Source: Pseudomonadota bacterium
GTDB lineage: Bacteria; Pseudomonadota; Gammaproteobacteria; Burkholderiales; Burkholderiaceae_D
Assembly (NCBI GenBank): GCA_018241865.1
Contig: JAFECY010000081.1
Coordinates: 1-12,856, forward strand
Length of the DNA: 12,856 bases
Reading direction: 5' to 3'
The notes beneath the pieces were generated by a model. The model did no database searches. It was not told where the DNA came from and saw only the letters and a list, made by a program, of their open reading frames with translations. The position numbers and the translations under genes are program-made. How positions within the stretch are numbered: position 1 is the stretch's first letter; each line of letters begins with the position of its first letter. Positions 6,677 through 12,856 of this stretch are shown in pieces.

Positions 6677-7591
6677 CGGCCGAAGTTGCAAAAATTTTCT
6701 CTGCTACTTTCCATGCTCGTGTTTTTCGCCACGGCGCTGCCTGCGCACGCCGCGCTCAACGTCTTCACCTGCGAACCGGAATGGGCGGCGCTGGCGACTG
6801 AGCTCGGTGGCGATAAGGTAAAGGCATCCAGCGCTACCAATGCACTGCAAGACCCGCATCACATCGAAGCGCGGCCGAGTCTGATCGCCCACACTCGCAA
6901 TGCCGATCTGCTGATTTGCACCGGGCTGGAACTGGAAGTCGGTTGGCTGCCGGTGTTGCTGCAGCAATCCGGCAATGCCAAGGTCGCGCCCGGCCAGCCC
7001 GGCAATCTCGAAGCGGGGCAGTTCGTGCCGCGCCTCGACGTGCCGTCCAGACTTGACCGCAGCGACGGCGATGTGCATGCGGCCGGTAATCCGCACATCC
7101 AGCAAGACCCGCGCAACATCGCCCGCGTGGCCGATGTCTTGAGCAAGCGTCTGGCGCAGATCGACCCCGCCAATGCCGCCTACTATCAGGATCGCTACAA
7201 AGATTTCAGCACGCGCTGGAACGCCGCCATGCAAAAGTGGACACAGCAAGCCGCGCCGCTGAAAGGTGTCGCCATCGTCGAGCATCACAAGAACATGGAA
7301 TACCTGATGAATTGGCTCGGCCTGCGCCAGGTCGGCACGCTGGAACCCAAACCCGGCGTCGAGCCGAGCGCGGCACATTTGGCGTCGCTGCGCGAGCAAT
7401 TGCAAAAGCAGCCGGCGAAGATGGTCGTGCGCGCCGCCTATCAAGATGATCGCGCCTCGCAATGGCTATCGGAACAGGCGAAGATACCAGCGGTGGTGCT
7501 GCCCTTCACCGTCGGCGGCGACGAGCGTGCCAAAGATTTATTCGGTTTGTTCGACGACACCGTGCAACGCTTGTTGGAGGCGCTCAAATGA
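6674..7591 (+). CDS. znuA: Zinc ABC transporter substrate-binding protein (ZnuA family)
   Basis: Periplasmic zinc-capture protein of 305 residues from this start. Residues 1-26 form a signal peptide (a KLQK n-region, a hydrophobic core, then ALPAHA). The mature part has the cluster A-I fold pattern. The likely zinc histidines are in DPHHIEARPS (H62/H63), NPHIQQDP (H141) and VEHHKN (H204/H205), and the fourth ligand may be the acidic residue in GGDER (D283). The long charged His-rich loop of many ZnuA proteins is nearly absent: only a short DRSDGDVHAAG segment precedes the second histidine. The start at 6674 is preferred because it gives a normal signal peptide, but its GGGAAG site is only three bases away and a stronger start lies at 6536. 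The stop overlaps the znuB start (ATGA), so the two are translationally coupled. Confidence 0.92.
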   Translation: MRPKLQKFSLLLSMLVFFATALPAHAALNVFTCEPEWAALATELGGDKVKASSATNALQDPHHIEARPSLIAHTRNADLLICTGLELEVGWLPVLLQQSGNAKVAPGQPGNLEAGQFVPRLDVPSRLDRSDGDVHAAGNPHIQQDPRNIARVADVLSKRLAQIDPANAAYYQDRYKDFSTRWNAAMQKWTQQAAPLKGVAIVEHHKNMEYLMNWLGLRQVGTLEPKPGVEPSAAHLASLREQLQKQPAKMVVRAAYQDDRASQWLSEQAKIPAVVLPFTVGGDERAKDLFGLFDDTVQRLLEALK

Positions 7592-8370
7592 GCGCGGATT
7601 TTAGCGGTCTCGATTGGGGCATCCTCGGTCCGGCCATGCTGGCCGGCGTGCTGGTGCTGGTGACGCACGTACCGCTTGGCGCGCAAGTGCTCAAGCGCGG
7701 CATCGTTTTTATCGATCTCGCCATTGCCCAGATTGCTGGCCTTGGTGTGATCTTCGCCACTATGGCGGATCTCGATCCTAACGGCTGGGGCATGCAGGCG
7801 GCAGCCGGCGGTGCGGCGTTCTTGGGTGCCTTGCTGCTGACCTGGACCGAGAAGCGTTGGCCGGAAGTGCAAGAGGCGCAGATCGGTGTGCTGTTTGTGC
7901 TAGCGGCCACCGGCGGCTTGCTGCTGCTGGCGCATAACCCGCATGGCGGCGAGCATTTGCGCGATCTGTTGTCGGGACAAATTTTGTGGGTGCGTTATCA
8001 GCAACTCATCATGCCGGCCATCGGCGCGGCGGTCATCATCGCCGTGCTGTGTTTTTGGCGCGGACGTATCGGCACGCTCGGGTTTTATCTTTTGTTCGCG
8101 CTGGCGGTAACGGCTTCGGTGCAACTGGTCGGCGTTTATCTGGTCTTCGCCAGCCTCATCATCCCCAGCCTGGGCACGCGCCTGTACGCCGAGCGCAAGC
8201 GCCTGCCGCTGTCCTACGCCATCGGCATCGCCGGCTATGCCGCCGGGTTGGTGTTGTCCTCGCTGTTCGACTTGCCATCCGGCGCGCTGATCGTCTGGTG
8301 TCTGGCGCTGATTGCTGTGTTCGTGAATATTATCGGACCGAAACGACGCGTGCTAGCCGTGGATGCTTGA
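7588..8370 (+). CDS. znuB: Zinc ABC transporter permease (ZnuB, ABC-3 family)
   Basis: Inner-membrane permease of 260 residues with about seven to eight hydrophobic helices, typical for the ABC-3 family. The signatures are HVPLGAQVLKRGIVFIDLAIAQIAGLG near residues 27-53, the region that contacts the ATPase, then GGEHLRDLLSGQILW around 123-137, and LVGVYLVFASLIIPSLG around 178-194. The ATG at 7588 overlaps the znuA stop by four bases and follows GGAGG (7576-7580) with seven bases between, so the start is secure. The frame is open further upstream inside znuA, but that part codes no permease sequence. No ATP-binding gene (znuC) follows or precedes it in this window, so the ATPase must come from elsewhere. 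Confidence 0.94.
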   Translation: MSADFSGLDWGILGPAMLAGVLVLVTHVPLGAQVLKRGIVFIDLAIAQIAGLGVIFATMADLDPNGWGMQAAAGGAAFLGALLLTWTEKRWPEVQEAQIGVLFVLAATGGLLLLAHNPHGGEHLRDLLSGQILWVRYQQLIMPAIGAAVIIAVLCFWRGRIGTLGFYLLFALAVTASVQLVGVYLVFASLIIPSLGTRLYAERKRLPLSYAIGIAGYAAGLVLSSLFDLPSGALIVWCLALIAVFVNIIGPKRRVLAVDA

Positions 8371-8376
8371 TGTATT

Positions 8377-8401
8377 CTCCTGCGCCAACGCGGTGCAGGA
8401 G
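8377..8401 (+). promoter_or_regulatory. Strong hairpin just after znuB
   Basis: CTCCTGCGCC (8377-8386) and GGTGCAGGAG (8392-8401) form a 10-bp stem with one G-U pair around the loop AACGC. It begins six bases after the znuB stop and has no T-run behind it. It may protect the 3' end of the zinc mRNA from decay or take part in a switch with the next hairpin. Confidence 0.5.
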
Positions 8402-8419
8402 AGCGGCGAAACGTGTAAA

Positions 8420-8443
8420 CTCACCGCTTTTTTTTGCGGTGAG
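8420..8443 (+). promoter_or_regulatory. Hairpin with an eight-T loop before the HPP-CBS gene
   Basis: CTCACCGC (8420-8427) pairs perfectly with GCGGTGAG (8436-8443) around TTTTTTTT (8428-8435). It ends nine bases before the GTG start at 8453 and reaches into the ribosome-binding region. An alternative stem, AGCGG (8402-8406) with CCGCT (8424-8428), would leave the T-run free as a weak terminator. The two pairings exclude each other, as in an attenuator. The function is inferred. Confidence 0.4.
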
Positions 8444-8452
8444 CGAGGGTGT

Positions 8453-9631
8453 GTGAAGAGAGTAGGGTTTTGGTTGCGCGGATTTTTTCCCGACCGCGTG
8501 CGCGTCAATGGTGTGGAACGTTTACGCGCTTGTTGCGGCGCGCTACTCGGCATCCTGCTGACCGGGTTGATAACACGCGCTTCGCTTGGGCCAACATCCG
8601 ATTTGCCGTTGCTGATGGCGCCGCTGGGCGCATCTGCAGTCTTATTGTTTGCAGTGCCCGCCAGTCCATTGGCGCAACCTTGGTCCATCATCGGCGGCAA
8701 TACCATCGCGGCCTTGATCGGCGTGATCTTTGCCCACGGCATCGCTGATCCAGTGTTGGCCGCCGCGCTCGCCGTCGGCTGTTCCATCGGCATCATGTTC
8801 GCGTTGCGCTGCCTGCATCCGCCCAGCGGCGCGGTGGCGTTGACGGCAGTGCTGGGCGGACCGGCCATTCATGCACTCGGCTACCATTTCGTGCTGTTCC
8901 CGGTCGTTGCCAATTCTGTCTTGCTGTTGCTGGTCGCGCTGCTGTTCAACAACGCCACCCGCCGCCGCTATCCACACGCTGCGCATATCGATCACAGCAA
9001 CACCCATCGCACTGCCGATGCCATTCCTACCGACCGCCTTGGCTTCAAGCCGGAAGACCTCGACGCCGTACTCAAGCAATACAACCAAGTGCTGGACGTC
9101 AGTCGCGACGATCTCGAAGAACTGTTCATGCAGACCGAGATGCACGCCTACCGCCGTCGCTTCGGCGAAATCACCTGTGCCGATGTCATGTCGCGTGACG
9201 TGGTCGCGGTGGAATTCGGCACGCCCTTGGAAGAAGCTTGGACGCTACTGCGCCAACACCGCATCAAAGCATTGCCGGTGATCGACCGCGCACGACGCGT
9301 GATCGGCATCGTCACGCTAGTCGATTTCATGCGCCACGCCGAGATCGACCGTCACGACAGTCTAGGCGACAAACTGCGCCGCCTGATACGCCGCACACTG
9401 GAAACGCATTCGGAAAAACCTGAGGTGGTCGGCCAGATCATGACCAAGGCAGTGCAGGCCGCCCGCACCGACATGCACATCATCGAACTGGTGCCGATGC
9501 TCTCCAATCGCGGCAAGCACCACGTGCCGGTGATCGATGGCGAGCGGCGATTGGCGGGCGTGCTGACGCAGTCGGATTTGATCGGCGCGCTGTATCGCGG
9601 TCGGTTGGGGGATACGGAGCAGGCGGCTTGA
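8453..9631 (+). CDS. HPP-family membrane protein with C-terminal CBS pair
   Basis: Predicted inner-membrane protein of 393 residues. The HPP domain (about 20-165) has four to five hydrophobic helices and the naming motif LHPPSGA at 121-127. A charged linker follows, then two CBS motifs: about 243-296 (ADVMSRDVVAVEFGTPLEEA to VTLVDFM) and about 328-380 (IMTKAVQAARTDMHIIELVP to LTQSDLIGALY). CBS pairs usually bind adenine nucleotides and regulate the attached domain. HPP proteins are linked to nitrite transport in chloroplasts and cyanobacteria; the bacterial substrate is open. An ATG at 8363 in the same frame overlaps znuB, but its extra 30 residues cross two hairpins and do not resemble the family. 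GTG at 8453 with GAGGG at 8445-8449 is preferred. Whether it belongs to the zinc operon is unclear. Confidence 0.88.
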   Translation: MKRVGFWLRGFFPDRVRVNGVERLRACCGALLGILLTGLITRASLGPTSDLPLLMAPLGASAVLLFAVPASPLAQPWSIIGGNTIAALIGVIFAHGIADPVLAAALAVGCSIGIMFALRCLHPPSGAVALTAVLGGPAIHALGYHFVLFPVVANSVLLLLVALLFNNATRRRYPHAAHIDHSNTHRTADAIPTDRLGFKPEDLDAVLKQYNQVLDVSRDDLEELFMQTEMHAYRRRFGEITCADVMSRDVVAVEFGTPLEEAWTLLRQHRIKALPVIDRARRVIGIVTLVDFMRHAEIDRHDSLGDKLRRLIRRTLETHSEKPEVVGQIMTKAVQAARTDMHIIELVPMLSNRGKHHVPVIDGERRLAGVLTQSDLIGALYRGRLGDTEQAA

Positions 9632-9668
9632 GTGGGTGGTGCTTTTTATGGCGGCTTTTGCGTCAAAC

Positions 9669-10922
9669 TTATCGCGCTTTTTGGTTGATTTTGACGAGTG
9701 AAATAAATTCAGCCACGTCAAGCAATTGAGATTGTTGTCTCTCACTGAACGTGGAATGCAAAGATCGAGGAACGACGAGTTGCAACTGGTGATTTTTCAT
9801 CTCGTCTGTTTGCGCTTCGCTGATTGCAGGCTCCAATGTCACGAGATGCTTTGCAGGGATGCGCGAGGCCTCGCTCAACACTTGTCGCCATCGGTCTTTG
9901 CAGGTCGTTTTTGCACCCAACATCAGCAGACGTTCCGTAGGAAAGCTTGCGTCGTGATATGCCATGAAGGAAGGAAACAGAAAATCCGGCCTTGTATTAT
10001 TTTCCGTTACAAGAACTTTTGTTCCTTTTTCAAACTGCAGATCGTGCTTCTGGAAAAGATGGCCAAGATGACCTTCAAAGGCATGGCCAACTCTGGATTT
10101 CCGCCGATTTTGCACGCTGAGTGAATAGCTGATGAAGGCATCTACTCCTTTCTCATCTATTCCGAAGCCAATCGCAAGGCGCCTCAATACAAAATAGCGT
10201 TCATAGATACGGAAAAGTTTTTCTTCATGTTCCATCCACGCCATGAGCGTCGTGTCAGGCGAAGCGATGGCATCTATTTCATTCCCGATGCTGTCCCTTG
10301 CGAACATTGAAAAAGCATCCGTGCGCGGAAAATCTTTATCGCCGAATTGCGCCAGCAAACGATCCAGCCATGCGCCATCATCAAGAGCCGGTTTGCTCAG
10401 ATTAAAGCCCAGTGATTCGAGCATCAACCGCAGCGGCAGCAACAGGGTTGATGCATTCAGATCGCCTTGTCTGAAATCTTCATCAATGACGGACAATCCG
10501 AAAATGGCGCGCAACTGCTTCTCCGCCGCGCTTTTTTGGGGAGAAAAACACATCAGAAGTCGTCCGTCACGATGTTTTGCAACGAGGAAGAAATCCCCCG
10601 GCTTGAATCGCATGGTTACCGGAGAATCTTCGTAGTACATCCTATATTCTGGACTGCGGCCGGGTTGTTTTGAACGTGCATCGTACCAGGTCACTTCGCT
10701 ATCGCAGATCAGTGGTTCATCCTGGTCGTCTGCAAGGTAAACATGCAAAGCCGGATAGCGGAACACTTCCCCCTTGGATGGTATGCCGAGCCAGTTTCTG
10801 GCTCCTGCTGAAGGAAGTCCGCCTATCTCATGTCCGTTTGAGCGCGCCGGATCAGCGTCCACTGCGCTGAGATATTTGGCGGCCACACCGTCGAAATAGT
10901 CCGTGATTTTGTCAGTGTACAT
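9669..10922 (-). CDS. Type II restriction endonuclease, EcoRII family (predicted CCWGG)
   Basis: DNA-cutting enzyme of 417 residues, close to full-length EcoRII (about 400) and much longer than the single-domain PspGI type. The C-terminal catalytic domain (about 265-410) has NRRKSRVGHAFEGHLGHLF, then RPDFLFP (311-317), AYHD (321-324) and AKTTCKDRWRQ (337-347). Y322 and K338 have the spacing of EcoRII Y308 and K324. The N-terminal part (about 10-145) is more diverged but shows SNGHEIGGLPSAG, which I align with the B3-like effector domain of EcoRII. A type IIE enzyme needing two sites is therefore likely. The start is 17 bp after the methyltransferase stop on the same strand. The spacer lacks a clear ribosome-binding site, which would keep endonuclease levels low. 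The target CCWGG is inferred from EcoRII and from the partner methyltransferase. Its G+C is far below that of the neighbours. Confidence 0.94.
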   Translation of the reverse strand: MYTDKITDYFDGVAAKYLSAVDADPARSNGHEIGGLPSAGARNWLGIPSKGEVFRYPALHVYLADDQDEPLICDSEVTWYDARSKQPGRSPEYRMYYEDSPVTMRFKPGDFFLVAKHRDGRLLMCFSPQKSAAEKQLRAIFGLSVIDEDFRQGDLNASTLLLPLRLMLESLGFNLSKPALDDGAWLDRLLAQFGDKDFPRTDAFSMFARDSIGNEIDAIASPDTTLMAWMEHEEKLFRIYERYFVLRRLAIGFGIDEKGVDAFISYSLSVQNRRKSRVGHAFEGHLGHLFQKHDLQFEKGTKVLVTENNTRPDFLFPSFMAYHDASFPTERLLMLGAKTTCKDRWRQVLSEASRIPAKHLVTLEPAISEAQTDEMKNHQLQLVVPRSLHSTFSERQQSQLLDVAEFISLVKINQKAR

Positions 10923-10939
10923 AACGATCGTCTAAGCTT

Positions 10940-12211
10940 TCAGGCTGCTAGGATGGGAAGTTCGGGTTGCATGCCATTGGTGATGAATGGCACCATCACG
11001 CGCGCCATCTCGCGCATGACGCCGACAACAACCGAGTTGCCGAATTGTTTGTAGGCGCGTGTGTCGGATACTGGAATCTGGAAAGTATCGGGGAATCCCA
11101 TTAGGCGCGCACATTCGCGCGGCGTGAGTCGGCGCGGATTTTTTCTGCTACCTTGGCTGACGAGAATTTCCGAACCGTCTTTGTAGTAACGCGCCGAGAG
11201 AGTGCGGGTAACTGAGTCACGAGACACTAGGCCGAAACCGAAGCCGTTTCCGGCAGCGCGGTGTTTTGCTGCATACGCTTGCAGATAATTCCACAGCCCG
11301 TCCGTGAGCGTGTATTTGCCATTGACCTTCTTCGTCATGTGATCGAAGTAGCGATTTGCATCCCAAGGCAGGTAAGGTTCGGTTCCATCGGTCTTGTGCA
11401 ATATGTCCTTCAGGGTTGTTTGGCCTTTTTCAGGAAGGTGCAAGATATCCCAGTCAAACGCCACAGGCTCTCTGAATCCGACGATGATGATTCTTTCGCG
11501 GTGTTGAGGAACGAAATGTGCGCCGTCTATGATTTCGTAGTGCACATCGTAGCCAAGTTCATCCTTGAGTGTACGTATGACGACGTCGAACGTGCGCCCC
11601 TTGTCATGGGAGCGCAAGTTTTTCACATTTTCGAGCAGAAAAGCTTTGGGGCGTTTTTTGGCAATGATCCGCGCGACATCGAAAAACAGAGTGCCTTGCG
11701 TTTCGTCTGCAAATCCGTGCGCACGTCCGAGAGCATTTTTCTTGGATACGCCGGCAATCGAAAAAGGCTGGCACGGAAAGCCGCCAAGGAGAACATCATG
11801 ATCGGGGATGTCGTTTTCATCGACTTGCGTAATGTCTCCGGCGATCGCGTGCCCGTTCGGGAAATTTGTCGCATAGGTTTTCTGTGCGTAAGCATCCCAT
11901 TCGCTGGTGAACACGCAACTGCCCCCCGCTTCTTCAAAGCCGGCACGGATGCCGCCGATTCCCGCAAACAGATCGATGAACGTGAAGGAGGCATCTTCTT
12001 CTGCATGTGGCAGTGGCAAGGGCAGTATTCGCTGGAGTGCATGGACGACATATGCCGGCGGCTGGGCTTGCTTCAGCTCCCAGCGACGTATCGTCCGCGG
12101 GTCCACGTCAAGATGTTTGGCAAGTGCAGTTTTTGAATGATGTTCAAGCGCAGTCAGTAGGTATTCGTGCGCGTGAGTTGCATCCGGGAAGGTGTGGATA
12201 ACGGTCGCCAT
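10940..12211 (-). CDS. dcm: DNA cytosine-5 methyltransferase, Dcm/M.EcoRII family, with N-terminal helix-turn-helix
   Basis: Methylates cytosine in the target, predicted CCWGG, to protect host DNA from the adjacent endonuclease. It has 423 residues from this start. Residues about 23-62 form a helix-turn-helix (TALAKHLDV turn DPRTIRRWEL). The catalytic part follows: motif I FAGIGGIRAGF (82-92), motif IV GFPCQP with nucleophile C147, motif VI LLENVKNL (E194), motif VIII QHRER (236-240) and motif X GNSVVV (391-396). The target region GNGFGFGLVS...SVTRTLSARYYKDG and the block PRRLTPRECARLMGF are nearly those of E. coli Dcm, which supports CCWGG. The frame is open to an ATG at 12241, but that codon lies inside a palindromic operator about 13 bases from the predicted transcript start and has no ribosome site. 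The ATG at 12211 has GAGGA upstream. The helix-turn-helix suggests self-repression. Confidence 0.95.
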   Translation of the reverse strand: MATVIHTFPDATHAHEYLLTALEHHSKTALAKHLDVDPRTIRRWELKQAQPPAYVVHALQRILPLPLPHAEEDASFTFIDLFAGIGGIRAGFEEAGGSCVFTSEWDAYAQKTYATNFPNGHAIAGDITQVDENDIPDHDVLLGGFPCQPFSIAGVSKKNALGRAHGFADETQGTLFFDVARIIAKKRPKAFLLENVKNLRSHDKGRTFDVVIRTLKDELGYDVHYEIIDGAHFVPQHRERIIIVGFREPVAFDWDILHLPEKGQTTLKDILHKTDGTEPYLPWDANRYFDHMTKKVNGKYTLTDGLWNYLQAYAAKHRAAGNGFGFGLVSRDSVTRTLSARYYKDGSEILVSQGSRKNPRRLTPRECARLMGFPDTFQIPVSDTRAYKQFGNSVVVGVMREMARVMVPFITNGMQPELPILAA

Positions 12212-12235
12212 CGTGTCCTCGCTGGGTGAAATAGC

Positions 12236-12248
12236 GGACATTTTGTCC
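12236..12248. promoter_or_regulatory. Probable autoregulatory operator of the methyltransferase (M.SsoII type)
   Basis: On the coding (minus) strand the sequence reads GGACAAAATGTCC, a perfect GGACA/TGTCC inverted repeat (with flanking bases, CGGACA...TGTCCG at 12235-12249). As I recall, the operator bound by the N-terminal domain of M.SsoII is GGACAAATTGTCC, one base different. It lies about 6 to 19 bases after the predicted transcript start, where bound protein would block transcription. Confidence 0.75.
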
Positions 12249-12260
12249 GATCAATATCCC

Positions 12261-12289
12261 ATTATGGATTAGATTGCTGTATGCATCAA
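12261..12289 (-). promoter_or_regulatory. Probable promoter of the restriction-modification operon
   Basis: On the minus strand TTGATG (12284-12289) and CATAAT (12261-12266) match the -35 and -10 consensus at four and five of six positions, with an ideal 17-base spacer (12267-12283). Transcription would start near 12254, just upstream of the operator, giving a leader of about 43 bases to the ATG at 12211. Confidence 0.65.
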
Positions 12290-12359
12290 CAGTATTTTCG
12301 GATCGTTTGATAGCTGCATTGTTGGTAAAACGCGCCTGCATGCTTCGTGTTCGGCGATT

Positions 12360-12380
12360 AAAAAAGTATTTCGTGAAATA
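12360..12380 (-). terminator. Possible weak terminator of the ygiQ gene
   Basis: On the minus strand, soon after the ygiQ stop codon, TATTTC and GAAATA (12367-12380) form a short A+T-rich stem, followed by C and six T (12360-12366). The position suits a terminator for ygiQ, but the stem is weak. Confidence 0.35.
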
Positions 12381-12384
12381 TGCT

Positions 12385-12856
12385 TTACTTCCGCCCACTG
12401 CGCGTACTGCCAATCGCATTCCTGCGCCCACCACGCTGTTCCGCCGGCTTCCTCGCAATCGCCGCCCCATCCCGCGGCTTCGGCATGCCGAATTGCTTCG
12501 CCACCTTAGCCGGCCCCGGCGTTTCCTTGCGGCGTTCGACCGCTATCAGTCCCGGCGTCGCCGCCGTATTACGCGGCACCAGGCAGCGTTCCGCGCTGCC
12601 GATCAAATCGGAACGTCCCATGCGTTGCAATGCTTCGCGCAGTACCGGCCAGTTTTCCGGGTCGTGGTAGCGCAGGAAAGCCTTGTGCAGTTTTCTTACT
12701 TTGCCCAAGCGCGGCGTCTCGACGGTTTCCGAATCTTCAGTGACTTTGTGCAGCGGGTTTTTGCGCGTGTGGTACATGGTGGTGGCCATGGCCATCGGCG
12801 TCGGCATGAAGGTTTGCACCTGATCGAGGCGGAAGCCGTTTTTCTTCAGCCAGAGC
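12385..12856 (-). CDS. ygiQ: YgiQ family radical-SAM protein, C-terminal part (partial)
   Basis: The frame enters from the right edge on the minus strand and ends at TAA (12387-12385), giving the last 156 residues of a protein that is normally more than 600 long. [20 protein letters not shown], then MYHTRKNPL, then [20 protein letters not shown] and [16 protein letters not shown] match the conserved end of YgiQ (UPF0313) proteins. The Fe-S cluster CxxxCxxC and the B12-like domain would lie outside the window. The final 60 or so residues are a basic, Pro/Ala/Gly-rich tail, as in many family members. The internal GTG at 12819 is not a start, since the family sequence continues upstream of it. 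The cellular role of YgiQ is not established. G+C is high again here, in contrast to the neighbouring restriction genes. Confidence 0.93.
   Translation of the reverse strand, partial: LWLKKNGFRLDQVQTFMPTPMAMATTMYHTRKNPLHKVTEDSETVETPRLGKVRKLHKAFLRYHDPENWPVLREALQRMGRSDLIGSAERCLVPRNTAATPGLIAVERRKETPGPAKVAKQFGMPKPRDGAAIARKPAEQRGGRRNAIGSTRSGRK

Noticed and set aside
9661..9696. CGTCAAA/TTTGACG inverted repeat at the convergent ends of the HPP-CBS and endonuclease genes as a terminator
   Set aside because: The loop is 22 bases, the stem 7 bp, and no T-run follows on either strand.
11261..12136. A 291-codon open frame on the + strand opposite the methyltransferase gene
   Set aside because: It is antisense to a gene with all cytosine-5 methyltransferase motifs, its translation is rich in Cys and Phe without recognisable domains, and no promoter or ribosome site supports it.
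1..12856. Avoidance of CCWGG, the predicted restriction site
   Set aside because: By eye I found about 10 CCWGG sites, well below a simple composition estimate. CCSGG was also scarce (about 24), so the shortage is not specific to the enzyme's target. A Markov-corrected count on the whole genome would be needed.

Overview
The window looks like chromosomal DNA of a Gram-negative betaproteobacterium. Most of it is GC-rich, the genes carry outer-membrane and periplasmic export signals, and the gene set (flavoprotein, DUF3147, FemAB/GNAT-like, MgtC, ZnuAB, HPP-CBS, YgiQ) would fit Burkholderiales, perhaps Oxalobacteraceae. The family-level guess is inference only. No tRNA, rRNA, CRISPR array or transposase gene was seen.

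Layout. (1) 1-3261: the tail of an unidentified gene, then a BaiN/HI0933-type flavoprotein, a small DUF3147 membrane protein and a FemAB/GNAT-like acyltransferase, all on the + strand. (2) 3262-4739: an MgtC/SapB membrane protein lies between two directly oriented ~250-bp palindromic repeats whose 123-bp cores differ at one base. (3) 4740-8370: a zinc-uptake operon on the + strand. It encodes a small exported protein with histidines and a CxxC motif, a porin-like outer-membrane barrel with an N-terminal coiled coil, a ZnuA-type binding protein and a ZnuB-type permease. No ATPase gene is present. A short third copy of the outer part of the repeat lies inside the 5' end of znuA and is read through in frame. 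(4) 8453-9631: an HPP-family membrane protein with a CBS pair, separated from znuB by two strong hairpins. (5) 9669-12211, minus strand: a compact restriction-modification system of clearly lower G+C, with an M.EcoRII/Dcm-like cytosine-5 methyltransferase followed by an EcoRII-type endonuclease; the predicted target is CCWGG. (6) 12385-12856, minus strand: the C-terminal end of a YgiQ radical-SAM protein.

How the parts work together. The zinc genes would form a route from outer membrane (barrel) through periplasm (ZnuA) to inner membrane (ZnuB), powered by an ATPase encoded elsewhere. The restriction-modification system appears to carry its own control circuit. The methyltransferase has an N-terminal helix-turn-helix, and a 13-bp inverted repeat of the M.SsoII operator type lies just downstream of a good promoter and overlaps the most upstream possible start codon. 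This points to repression of the system by its own methyltransferase. The repeats and the restriction-modification island are the accessory parts; the rest reads as ordinary chromosomal genes.
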